Of a stretch of DNA of 64,000 nucleotides, positions 9,295 through 19,016 are shown piece after piece (the first letter of the stretch is position 1; each line of letters begins with the position of its first letter). The translations under genes and the position numbers were made by a program. The notes under the pieces were generated by a model that was not told the origin of the DNA, made no database searches, and worked only from the letters and a program-made list of their open reading frames with translations. This DNA comes from Defluviicoccus sp. bin129 (GTDB lineage: Bacteria > Pseudomonadota > Alphaproteobacteria > MPNO01): assembly GCA_002239065.1 (NCBI GenBank), contig MPNO01000005.1, forward strand, positions 86,633 through 150,632, in the 5' to 3' direction.

Positions 9295-10944
9295 TTGGCG
9301 ACGAAGAACCGGGAAGACCTGATCGCCGGAAGCGGCCCGATGCAGGGGCTGCATTCCGGGATGGGCCTTGCGGCCAAGGGCATGGTGGTCGCATTCGTGG
9401 TCTTCACGGTGCTCAACGTGGAGCTCGCCAACGGGATCTACACCGCGATCCGCGGCTGGATCGAGGCCTCGCTGAGCTGGTACTACATCATCGTCGTCAT
9501 GGGGCTGGTGCTGTTCTGCCTCATCATGATGTTCTCCAGATTCGGCTCGATCCGCCTCGGCGACGACGATTCGCGCCCCGAGTTCAGCAATTTCTCGTGG
9601 TTCGCCATGCTGTTCTCGGCCGGGGTCGGGATCGGCATCCTGTTCTTCGGCGTCGCCGAACCCATCTTCTATTTCGACAATTCGGGCGCCTTCGGCTACC
9701 CGAACAACCCGCATGCCGATGTCGCCGGCGCGACGTCCATGGATCTGACCCGCGCGGTCCATGCGATGCGGGTCACCTATTTCCACTGGGGCTTCCATGG
9801 CTGGGCGGTCTATGTGGTGGTCGGTCTCTGCCTCGCCTATTTCGGCTTCCGCAAGAAGCTGCCCTTCACCATGCGCTCGGCGCTCCACCCGATCATCGGC
9901 GACAGGATCTACGGCCCCATCGGGCACGGCGTCGATTTGCTCGCGGTGTTCGGCACGATCTTCGGGGTCGCGACCTCGCTGGGTCTCGGCGTCAGCCAGA
10001 TGGCGACCGGGCTCAACGTGCTGTTCGGCGTCGATCCGGGGATATGGACGCAGATCACCCTGATCGTCGTCATCTCGCTCGTGGCGACAGTTTCGGCGGT
10101 GTCCGGGGTCGGCAACGGCATCCGCATCATCTCCGAATGGAATATCTGGCTGTCGCTCGTGCTGCTTGCCTTCTTCCTGTTCGGCGGGCCGTTCAAGTGG
10201 CTGATGGGCTTCTTCGTAACCTCGCTCGGCGACTACATCTGGAACGTGATCCCGATGGGGTTCTGGACCGCCGGCACCGACAAGGAGATCGCCTGGCAGG
10301 GCGGCTGGACGATCTTCTACTGGGGCTGGTGGATATCCTGGGCGCCCTTTGTCGGGTTGTTCATCGCGCGCATCAGCCGTGGCCGGACGATCCGCGAGTT
10401 CATGGTGGGGGTGATGTTCGTTCCCACCACGATCGCCTTTTTCTGGCTCTGCATGTTCGGCGGCAACGCGATCTACCTGGAGCTCAACGCGGCCGGCGGC
10501 GCCGGCACGGCGGGCATCGTCGAGCTGGTGAAGGCGTGGAACCTGCCGGCGGCGCTCTACGGCACCATCGAGCGCCTGACTGACTTCTCGACCCTGCGAT
10601 GGGTGATGTCGGCGCTCGCCACACTCCTGCTGGCCACCTGGTTCATCACCTCGTCCGACTCGGGCACGCTGGTGATCACCACCATGCTCTCGATGGGGGA
10701 CGACGACCCGCCGCAGCGCTTCCGCATCGTCTGGGGGCTGGGCGAGGGCTTCGTGGCCGGGGTGCTGCTGGTGGCGGGCGGGCTCTCAGCGCTGCAAACG
10801 GCCTCTATCGCGGCGGCGCTGCCGATCTCGGTGATCTTGATCTTCATGGCCTGGGGGCTCCTGAAGTCGCTGTCGGAGGACAGCTCGGCGGTCGCCGCGC
10901 CGGACAGCGCCGGGGAGGCGGCGGCCCCGGCCGGCCCCGGCTAG
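9295..10944 (+). CDS. BCCT-family betaine/carnitine/choline-type transporter
   Basis: 549 residues with about 12 transmembrane helices. The family signature is clear: the tryptophan-rich WTIFYWGWWISWAPFVG segment near residues 340-356, plus FSAGVGIGILFFGVAEP near 105. These carriers move quaternary-ammonium compounds such as betaine, carnitine or choline, driven by Na+ or H+. The TTG start follows GGGAGGAAAAA, a good ribosome site. It is followed convergently by the MetE-C-like gene, the two stops overlapping by 3-4 bp. A role in osmoprotection or import of methylated amines as carbon source is inferred. Confidence 0.93.
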   Translation: MATKNREDLIAGSGPMQGLHSGMGLAAKGMVVAFVVFTVLNVELANGIYTAIRGWIEASLSWYYIIVVMGLVLFCLIMMFSRFGSIRLGDDDSRPEFSNFSWFAMLFSAGVGIGILFFGVAEPIFYFDNSGAFGYPNNPHADVAGATSMDLTRAVHAMRVTYFHWGFHGWAVYVVVGLCLAYFGFRKKLPFTMRSALHPIIGDRIYGPIGHGVDLLAVFGTIFGVATSLGLGVSQMATGLNVLFGVDPGIWTQITLIVVISLVATVSAVSGVGNGIRIISEWNIWLSLVLLAFFLFGGPFKWLMGFFVTSLGDYIWNVIPMGFWTAGTDKEIAWQGGWTIFYWGWWISWAPFVGLFIARISRGRTIREFMVGVMFVPTTIAFFWLCMFGGNAIYLELNAAGGAGTAGIVELVKAWNLPAALYGTIERLTDFSTLRWVMSALATLLLATWFITSSDSGTLVITTMLSMGDDDPPQRFRIVWGLGEGFVAGVLLVAGGLSALQTASIAAALPISVILIFMAWGLLKSLSEDSSAVAAPDSAGEAAAPAGPG

Positions 10945-12128
10945 GGGTCAGCGGACCCGCGCCGGCCCCAGAGCTGCCGGCTGGCGATTCGCGCGCCTTC
11001 GGCGAGGGATTCGAGCTTGGCCCAGACCACGTCCTCGGCGGTGAAGCTGTCGCCTGCGAAGGTCCCGAAGCCGCAATCGGTCGCCGCCACGATGCGCGAC
11101 CTGTCGCCCACGCAACGGGCGGCGCGGACCAGCCGTTCGGCGACCACCTGCGGGTGCTCGACATAGTTGTTGGTGGTCTCGACGGCGCCGACGCAGAGCG
11201 ACATGCCGTCGGGCAAGGGCAGGCGGCGGAAGGCTTCGATCTCGTGGCTGTGCCGCGGGTTGGCGAACGGCAGGACGAGCGCGCCGACCTTCGCCCGGTA
11301 CATCACCGGCAGGACTTCCGGGCAGGGCACGTCATGGACATGCGGGCCGTCCCGGTTCCCCCAGCAGGCGTGCAGGCGGATGCGCTCCGGCGCTATGCCC
11401 GCGATCGCCTCGTTGAGCGCGGCGACGTGCATCTCCATCGCCGCGATGAATTCCGCGAGGCTGCTTTCCTGGTAGAAGCCGGCCCGTTCCATGCCGAGGT
11501 CGGGTGAATCGATCTGCAGCAGAAAGCCGTGCTCGACGATGCGCTCGTATTCGTGCTTCAGCGCCCGCGCCAGGGCGAAGACGTAGTCCTCGAACCGGTC
11601 GTAGTGGAGATTGACCATCGCCGTCGCGGCGAAGCCCGGCGAGACCGCGGTCATGAAGGTTTCGGCAAAACCGTCCCCGGCGGCCGCGAGCGCCTCCCTG
11701 AAGCCCCTGCACGCCGCGTCGACGGGGCCGGAATCCCGGTAGACCAGCGGCCCCGTCGTCCGGGGCAGTCCGTAGGGGCTGATCCGCCGCCTTCCGCTCC
11801 GGCCGAGCAGCTCGAACCAGACCGGGAAGGCCTGTGCGTCCAGCGGCAGAAGCCGGCCCGGCCCGTCGCCCCGGCCGAACCCGCCGATCCGGTCGGTGAC
11901 ATAGGAGATGAAATCGGTGCGCGGGATTTCGCCGTCATTGCCGATATCGATGCCGGCCTCGATCTGCCGCCGGACCGCCGTGGCCAGGGCCTTGGCGATC
12001 GCATCGCCGAGAACGTCCGGGTCGACGGCTTCGCCATGCGCCTTGGCGACCAGGAGGTCGGCCAGCCTCTCGCCGCGGGGGAGGCTGCCGACATGGGTGG
12101 TGAGAATCCGTTCGCGGCCGCTTTCCAT
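10941..12128 (-). CDS. MetE C-terminal-like (cobalamin-independent) methyltransferase
   Basis: 395 residues corresponding only to the catalytic C-terminal barrel of cobalamin-independent methionine synthase, not the full two-domain MetE. Zinc-site motifs are visible as RLHACWGN near residue 260 and ATDCGFGT near 355; the N-terminal TTHVGSLPR is the usual opening of stand-alone members. Such short forms include alkyl-CoM-like transferases and corrinoid-linked methionine synthases, so the methyl donor is uncertain. The ATG was chosen because it gives this conserved opening; a much longer upstream frame overlaps dnaJ and is spurious. It lies 26 bp after dnaJ on the same strand. Confidence 0.82.
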   Translation of the reverse strand: MESGRERILTTHVGSLPRGERLADLLVAKAHGEAVDPDVLGDAIAKALATAVRRQIEAGIDIGNDGEIPRTDFISYVTDRIGGFGRGDGPGRLLPLDAQAFPVWFELLGRSGRRRISPYGLPRTTGPLVYRDSGPVDAACRGFREALAAAGDGFAETFMTAVSPGFAATAMVNLHYDRFEDYVFALARALKHEYERIVEHGFLLQIDSPDLGMERAGFYQESSLAEFIAAMEMHVAALNEAIAGIAPERIRLHACWGNRDGPHVHDVPCPEVLPVMYRAKVGALVLPFANPRHSHEIEAFRRLPLPDGMSLCVGAVETTNNYVEHPQVVAERLVRAARCVGDRSRIVAATDCGFGTFAGDSFTAEDVVWAKLESLAEGARIASRQLWGRRGSADP

Positions 12129-12154
12129 CCCGGTCCCGCCGCCGCCGGCCCGGG

Positions 12155-13288
12155 CTAATCCGTCAGGTCTTCCCAGAGCCCCTTGACCCTGGCGAAGAAG
12201 CCTTCCGATTCGGGGCTGGTCGCGTGCTTGGCGCCCTTCCCCGCGTCCTCGAACTCCCGCAGCAGCTCCCGCTGGCGCTGCGACAGGTTGACCGGGGTCT
12301 CGACCTGGATCTCGACCAGCATGTCGCCGCGCCCGCGCCCGTGCAGCCCGGTCATCCCCTTGCCGCGCAGCCGGAACTGGCGCGAGGACTGGGTTCCCTC
12401 CGGGATGGTGACCTTGGCGAGCGTGCCGTCGATGGTCGGCATCTCGACGGTGCCGCCGAGCGCCGCGCTGGTCATCGGGATCGGCACGCGGCAGAACAGG
12501 GTCGTCCCGTCGCGCTCGAACAGGCGGTGCGGCCTGACCGAGACGAAGATGTAGAGATCGCCGGGGCTCGCCCCGTGCATGCCGGCCTCGCCCTCGCCGG
12601 CAAGGCGGATGCGGTTGCCGTCCTCGACCCCGCGCGGAATGGTGACCGCGAGGGTCTTCTCCCTGCGGGTCCGCCCGGTGCCGGCGCAGTCGCGGCACGG
12701 GTTCTCGATCGTCCGCCCGGCGCCCTGACAATTGGGGCAGGTGCGCTCGATGGAGAAGAAGCCCTGCTGGGCCCGCACCTTGCCGTGGCCCTGGCAGGTG
12801 GCGCAGGTCGTCGGCCCGCTGCCGGGCGCCGCGCCCGAGCCGTCGCAGGTATCGCAGTTGACCGATGTCGGGATCTTGATCCGCGTCTCGCTGCCCTTGT
12901 AGGCCTCCTCCAGCGAGATCTCCATGTTGTAGCGGAGGTCGTCGCCGCGCGCCCGCCCGCCGCGGCGCGCGCCCATGAAGTCGCCGAACATCTCGTCGAA
13001 GATATCGGCGAAGCCGGAACCGAAGTCGAAGCCGCCACCCGGCTGGCCGCCCGGCGCGCCGCCCTCGAAGGCGGCGTGGCCGAACCGGTCATAGGCGGCG
13101 CGCTTCTGGTCGTCCTTGAGGACGTCGTAGGCCTCGTTGATCTGCTTGAACTTCTGCTCCGCGGTGGCGTCCCCCGGGTTGCGGTCCGGGTGATACTGCA
13201 TGGCGAGCTTGCGGTAGGCCTGCTTCATCGCATCCGCGTCGGCGCCGCGAGCCACACCGAGCGTGTCGTAATAGTCCTCCTTGGCCAT
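12155..13288 (-). CDS. dnaJ: Molecular chaperone DnaJ (class I Hsp40)
   Basis: 377 residues, normal for DnaJ. Domain order: J domain with the HPD motif (YHPDRNPGD, residues about 33-41), a Gly/Phe-rich linker, four CxxCxGxG zinc repeats ([32 protein letters not shown]; residues about 145-210) and the C-terminal substrate-binding region. It delivers unfolded clients to DnaK and stimulates its ATPase. It sits 99 bp downstream of dnaK on the same strand, so the pair is probably expressed together from the heat-shock promoter upstream of dnaK. Confidence 0.97.
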   Translation of the reverse strand: MAKEDYYDTLGVARGADADAMKQAYRKLAMQYHPDRNPGDATAEQKFKQINEAYDVLKDDQKRAAYDRFGHAAFEGGAPGGQPGGGFDFGSGFADIFDEMFGDFMGARRGGRARGDDLRYNMEISLEEAYKGSETRIKIPTSVNCDTCDGSGAAPGSGPTTCATCQGHGKVRAQQGFFSIERTCPNCQGAGRTIENPCRDCAGTGRTRREKTLAVTIPRGVEDGNRIRLAGEGEAGMHGASPGDLYIFVSVRPHRLFERDGTTLFCRVPIPMTSAALGGTVEMPTIDGTLAKVTIPEGTQSSRQFRLRGKGMTGLHGRGRGDMLVEIQVETPVNLSQRQRELLREFEDAGKGAKHATSPESEGFFARVKGLWEDLTD

Positions 13289-13387
13289 GCGGTCAGACCC
13301 GTTGCCGCGGCCGCCGGGAGCGGAATCCCGGCCGATGGCGCGGTGGGCAACTCAACGCGGAGCCACCGTCCTCGCGGCGCAGCGGGC

Positions 13388-15313
<1,926 letters not shown>

Positions 15314-15408
15314 TTCCATCCCCATTATTGCAGCGGACGCCAGGGGCCCGTGACGGCGCCCGCGGCATCCCCGAAACTCTCACGCCCGATACGCAAATGC
15401 GATGGCGG

Positions 15409-15440
15409 ATATATAGGGTCGGGGAACCGGCGGTACAACC
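15409..15440 (-). promoter_or_regulatory. Probable RpoH (sigma-32) promoter of dnaK-dnaJ
   Basis: Reading the minus strand, GGTTG (15440-15436) is followed after 18 bases by CCTATATAT (15417-15409). This resembles the alphaproteobacterial RpoH pattern (CTTG, 16-18 bases, CYTATNT). It implies a 5' leader of roughly 85-90 nt before the dnaK ATG. Confidence 0.55.
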
Positions 15441-15469
15441 TGTCGTCGCGCCCCGCGAAGGCAAATCCG

Positions 15470-16339
15470 ATGATCGTTTCCGCGAGCTACCGCACCGACA
15501 TACCGGCCTTCTACGGCGCCTGGTTCGAACGCCGGCTGGATGCGGGGTCCTGCGAGGTCCGCAACCCCTATGGCCGGCCCTATACCGTCCGGCTCGACCG
15601 CGAGTCGGTTTCCGGCTTCGTCTTCTGGACGCGGAACGCGGCGCCCTTCCTCCCGGTGCTCGACCGCCTGGCCGCGGCCGGCTACCCCTTCGTCGTCCAC
15701 TACACGATCACCGCCTATCCGCGGCTGCTCGAAACCTCGGTGATCGATCCCGCGCGCGCCGCCCGGCAGGTCCATGCGATCGCCCGGGCTTTCGGGCCCC
15801 GCGCCGCGGTCTGGCGGTACGACCCGATTATCGTCACCGGCGCCACGCCGCTCTCTTCCCATGTCGAGCGGTTCTCCCGCCTCGCCGAGGCGCTCGCCGG
15901 CGCGGTCGACGAGGCGGTGCTGTCCTTCGCCACCTTCTATCGCAAGACGCGCCGCAACCTCGCCGTCGCCGGCGGGGCGCCCGGGCTCGCCTGGGACGAT
16001 CCCGCGGTCGAGCGGAAACAGGCGCTGATCGCCGAACTCGCCACCGCCGCGCGGGAGTTCGGGATGCGGGCCACGGTCTGCGCCCAGCCGGACCTCGCCG
16101 CCGGCGGTGCGAGGGAGGCACGCTGCATCGACGCAAGGCGCCTCGGCGACGTCGCCGGCAGGCCGAGCCCGGCGAGGGAGAAGGGCAACCGTCCCGGCTG
16201 CGCCTGCCACGAGGCGCGCGACATCGGCGCCTATGACAGCTGCCCGCATGGCTGCATCTACTGCTACGCCGTGGCCAGCCCCGGCGCCGCCAGGGCGCGC
16301 CACGCGCGTCACGACCCGGCAGCGCCGTCGCTGCTGTGA
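15470..16339 (+). CDS. DUF1848 protein with C-terminal iron-sulphur-type cysteine motif
   Basis: 289 residues. The N-terminal MIVSASYRTDIPAFYG and the later GFVFWTRNAAPF and WRYDPII segments are diagnostic of DUF1848. The C-terminus contains CACHEARDIGAYDSC followed by CPHGCIYCYA, i.e. a CxxxCxxC cluster of the radical-SAM/4Fe-4S type placed at the end rather than the start of the protein. Function is unknown; binding of an Fe-S cluster is inferred from the cysteines. It is divergent from dnaK and converges with the AhpD-like gene 6 bp away. A long frame extending upstream through dnaJ and dnaK is an antisense artefact. Confidence 0.8.
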   Translation: MIVSASYRTDIPAFYGAWFERRLDAGSCEVRNPYGRPYTVRLDRESVSGFVFWTRNAAPFLPVLDRLAAAGYPFVVHYTITAYPRLLETSVIDPARAARQVHAIARAFGPRAAVWRYDPIIVTGATPLSSHVERFSRLAEALAGAVDEAVLSFATFYRKTRRNLAVAGGAPGLAWDDPAVERKQALIAELATAAREFGMRATVCAQPDLAAGGAREARCIDARRLGDVAGRPSPAREKGNRPGCACHEARDIGAYDSCPHGCIYCYAVASPGAARARHARHDPAAPSLL

Positions 16340-16345
16340 ACCGCG

Positions 16346-17449
16346 TCAGGGGTTGCACGCGCCGTAGAATTCGTCGATGCCCAGCGCCTCGCGGAACTCC
16401 GCGGTAACCCGGCCGCCCGCCGCTCCCGCGACCGGCGCGCCGGTCGCGTCGACGATGCGGACGAAGCCGTGGAACGCGGCCGCAATCGCCGCCGCGTCGA
16501 TCATCGCGGCCTCGCCCAGCCGGTCGGCCAGCGCGTCCCTCAGCTCACCCGTCCGCGCCTCGTCGCCCAGGGTGACGGCCTCCGCGAAGCCGTGCAGCAG
16601 GACCCCGCCGGCAATGCCGCCGTCTTCCGCCGCCTCGCCGGTGATGGCGCCCAGATCGAATTCGGCGCCCGAAACTTCTGTGCTCGCACGGAGCATGAAC
16701 GCATGGGCGCTGGTTCAATAGACGCATTGATGAAGCGCAGACACCCGGCCGGCGACCAGCTCCATCTGCATGCGGTCGATAGCGCGGACCCCGGTCGCGT
16801 AGTCGGTCATCTCGCTGCCCGGCAGATAGTGCTCCTCGGCGAGATCCCAATAGGCCCGTTTCGCCTCCGGCACCAGCGACAGCGCCTTGACCACCGGTGA
16901 GGCGGCGGCGCCGTAGAGCGCGCCGTCGCTCTCGACCACGTCGTCCGGCTGCACCAGGCTGATCCACGCGTCGTGGCGCCTGGCTCCCGGGGCGCGGTAG
17001 CCCGAAGGCGCGCCCGCCACCGGCGCCGGCAGGTCGAATTCAGGCAGGCCGAGCGCCCGGCGGAAGGTGTCGACGACCATGACCATGCCGACGATGCCGA
17101 CGATCTCGACATAGGCCTCCTCGCTCACCCCGGCGGCGAGAATCCCCTCCGCCCAGCTCCGGCTGAGCCGGCCCGGGTCGGTGGTCAGGCGGTGGATCAG
17201 CTCGACCTCCGCCGCGCTCAGCCGCCCGCCCGCCTGGTGCTCGCCCTCTATCGCGAAGGGCGACAGCGCCTGCTTGCGTTCGCGGCACAGCGCGCAGCCG
17301 CGCGCCGCGCGCACCGCGCCCGCCGCCGCCACGCGGCGCTCCCCGTCGAGCCAGGCGCCCGGCTCGGCGATGCGGCGCCAAGCAAGGCGCTGCGCCGCGA
17401 CCAGCGTCTCGCGGACGCGGTAGGGCGTGTCGTAATCGATCCCGGACAT
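16346..17449 (-). CDS. AhpD-like alkylhydroperoxidase-related selenoprotein (CxxU; UGA read through)
   Basis: A standard reading stops at the UGA at 16717-16715, but the same frame continues for 122 codons with family-like sequence to the stop at 16346. Reading UGA as selenocysteine gives a 367-residue protein with CVY-U-TSAH at residues 242-249, the CxxCxxxH peroxidase motif of AhpD/carboxymuconolactone-decarboxylase proteins with Sec at the second Cys position (residue 245). The N-terminal half holds an internal related segment with CALC (52-55), so the protein looks like a duplicated AhpD fold. The ATG follows GGGAGGAACC. A SECIS-like hairpin lies just after the UGA. Likely a thiol/selenol peroxidase; substrate unknown. 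Confidence 0.8.
16676..16699 (-). promoter_or_regulatory. SECIS-like hairpin of the AhpD-like selenoprotein
   Basis: On the minus strand, 16 nt after the UGA, UUC-a-UGCUC pairs with GAGCA-ca-GAA around the pentaloop CGUGC (16690-16686, +25 to +29 from the UGA). A G in the first two loop positions and a loop 16-37 nt from the UGA match the bacterial SECIS rule. The same loop recurs in the neighbouring DsbA-like gene. Confidence 0.6.
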
Positions 17450-17531
17450 GGTTCCTCCCGACGTGGCGAAGGTGGCCGGCCGATTGTACCAGCGCGGTCC
17501 GCGCCGGCCAGCGCGGTGCGTTTTCGGATGC

Positions 17532-17537
17532 TACAAT
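17532..17537 (+). promoter_or_regulatory. Possible -10 box (TACAAT) of the selenoprotein-dioxygenase operon
   Basis: TACAAT lies 28 bp before the ATG in the 116-bp divergent region between the two selenoprotein genes. No convincing -35 is visible 16-18 bp upstream, so an activator may be needed. A perfect AAGGAGGT ribosome site follows at 17553-17560. Confidence 0.35.
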
Positions 17538-17565
17538 GCCCCACCGAACCCGAAGGAGGTCCCCG

Positions 17566-18198
17566 ATGAGCGAGCCGATCACCCTCGAGGTGTTCACCGA
17601 CTACGTCTGACCCTGGTGCTATCTCAGTACCGTGCGTATCGAGAAGCTCAGGCGCAAATTCGACATCGCCGTGAAATGGGTGCATTTCCCGCTGCACCCC
17701 GAGACCCCGGCGGAGGGGATGACGCTGGAGGCGCTGTTCGCCGGGCGCGACTACGACCTCGAGGCGTCCTATGCGCGGATGAAGGGGCTGATGGACGAAG
17801 AAGGGCTCGACTACGCCCGGCGCACCCATACCTATAACAGCCGGCTCGCGCAGGAGCTCGGCGCCTGGGCCGACACGGTGGAGGGCGGCGAGGCGCTGCA
17901 CGATGCGCTGTACCGGGCCTATTTCGTCGAGGGCAGCAATATCGGCGACGCCGACACGCTGCTCGGCATCGTCGAGGCGGTCGGCCTGCCGGTCGAGGAA
18001 GCGCGCGCGGCGCTGGCGGAACGGCGCTTCAGGGACGCGGTCGATGCCGACTGGGCGCGTTCGCGCAAGCTCGGGGTGAGCGGCGTTCCCACCTTCGCCG
18101 CCGGCGGGTACGGGGTGGTCGGCGCGCAGCCCTACGAGACGCTGGAAAAATTCCTCTCCGAGATCGGCGCCCGGCCGCGCGCGGGAAACGACGCATGA
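17566..18198 (+). CDS. DsbA/FrnE-family selenoprotein (UPWC; UGA read through)
   Basis: An optimal AAGGAGGT ribosome site sits 5 nt before this ATG, yet a UGA occurs at codon 15 (17608-17610). Continuing in frame gives a 210-residue DsbA-like oxidoreductase whose active site reads V-U-PWC-YLS, i.e. CPWC of the FrnE/HCCA-isomerase group with the first Cys replaced by Sec. The rest is intact, including GVSGVPTFAAGG with the cis-proline loop near residue 175. Starting downstream of the UGA would delete the first strand and the catalytic site. A SECIS-like hairpin follows the UGA. Its stop overlaps the next start (ATGA), so it heads the SDR, ligase and Rieske operon. Partner and substrate unknown. 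Confidence 0.85.
17618..17647 (+). promoter_or_regulatory. SECIS-like hairpin of the DsbA-like selenoprotein
   Basis: Starting 8 nt after the UGA: GCU-a-UCUC-a-GUAC pairs with GUAU-c-GAGA-AGC (11 pairs, one bulge, one mismatch) around the pentaloop CGUGC (17631-17635, +21 to +25). Distance and the G at loop position 2 fit bacterial SECIS elements. Confidence 0.65.
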
Positions 18199-19016
18199 CG
18201 GACGCCGAGATCGGCCATATCGATTATGCCCGCATCGACGTCGACCGGACGGCGCGCTATGCGAGCCTCGACGGCCGGGTGGCGGTCATCACCGGCGGCG
18301 GGCAGGGGATCGGGCGCGGCTACGCGCATTACTTCGCGGCCCAGGGGGCGATCCCCGTCATCGCCGAGATCGACGGCGACAACGCAAGCCGGGTCGCCGC
18401 CGAGGTCGCGGCGGAGCATGGCCCGGCGCTCGCGCTCGCCACCGATGTCGGGGACGAGGACTCGGTGGCGGCGATGGCGGCCGAGACGCTGGACGCGTTC
18501 GGGCGGATCGACATCCTGATCAACAACGCGGCCGTGTTCTCGAAGATCACCATGGCGCCGTTCTGGGAGCTCCCGGTCGAGGAGTGGAAGGCGGCGATGC
18601 ACGTCAACATCACCGGCTCGATGCTGTGCGCGCGCGCCGTGGCGCCGGCGATGATCGAGGCGGGCTGGGGGCGGATCGTCAACATCTCGTCCGGCACCCA
18701 TGTGAAGGGCCGGCCCAACTACCTCCACTACATCACCTCGAAATCGGCGATGGTCGGCATGTCGCGCTCGATGGCGCGCGAGCTCGGCCCACACGGGATC
18801 ACCGTCAACACCTTCTGGCCCGGGGTGATGCAGACCGAAATCGAACGCCCGTCGGTGCCCAGGCACATGTTCAAGACCATGACCCGGGCGCAGGCGCTGC
18901 CGCGCCAGGGGACGATCCACGACCTCGCCAAGGCGATGCTGTTCATCTGCTCCGACGAGGCGGGCTACATCACCGGTCAGAATCTCGTCGTCGATGGCGG
19001 GTCGAGCTTCATCTGA
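18195..19016 (+). CDS. Short-chain dehydrogenase/reductase
   Basis: 273 residues of the classical SDR family. TGGGQGIG (cofactor loop, about residues 34-41), NNAAV, the Ser of NISSGTH and the YITSK catalytic pair (Y/K about 178-182) are all present, and the C-terminus GQNLVVDGGSSF is standard. It would oxidise an alcohol or reduce a ketone with NAD(P)(H). The ATG overlaps the selenoprotein stop by 4 nt and the ligase gene begins before its own stop, so it is translationally coupled within the operon. In Rieske dioxygenase operons an SDR often re-aromatises a cis-diol; that role is inferred here. Confidence 0.9.
   Translation: MTDAEIGHIDYARIDVDRTARYASLDGRVAVITGGGQGIGRGYAHYFAAQGAIPVIAEIDGDNASRVAAEVAAEHGPALALATDVGDEDSVAAMAAETLDAFGRIDILINNAAVFSKITMAPFWELPVEEWKAAMHVNITGSMLCARAVAPAMIEAGWGRIVNISSGTHVKGRPNYLHYITSKSAMVGMSRSMARELGPHGITVNTFWPGVMQTEIERPSVPRHMFKTMTRAQALPRQGTIHDLAKAMLFICSDEAGYITGQNLVVDGGSSFI

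Noticed and set aside
16715..16717. UGA simply ending a 244-residue protein, with a separate 116-residue gene downstream
   Set aside because: That split would end the protein just after the first motif Cys, leave out the rest of the CxxCxxxH motif, and make a second gene with no ribosome site.
17632..18198. Start of the DsbA-like gene at the GTG after the UGA
   Set aside because: It would delete the first beta strand and the whole active site, has no ribosome site, and ignores the perfect AAGGAGGT before 17566.
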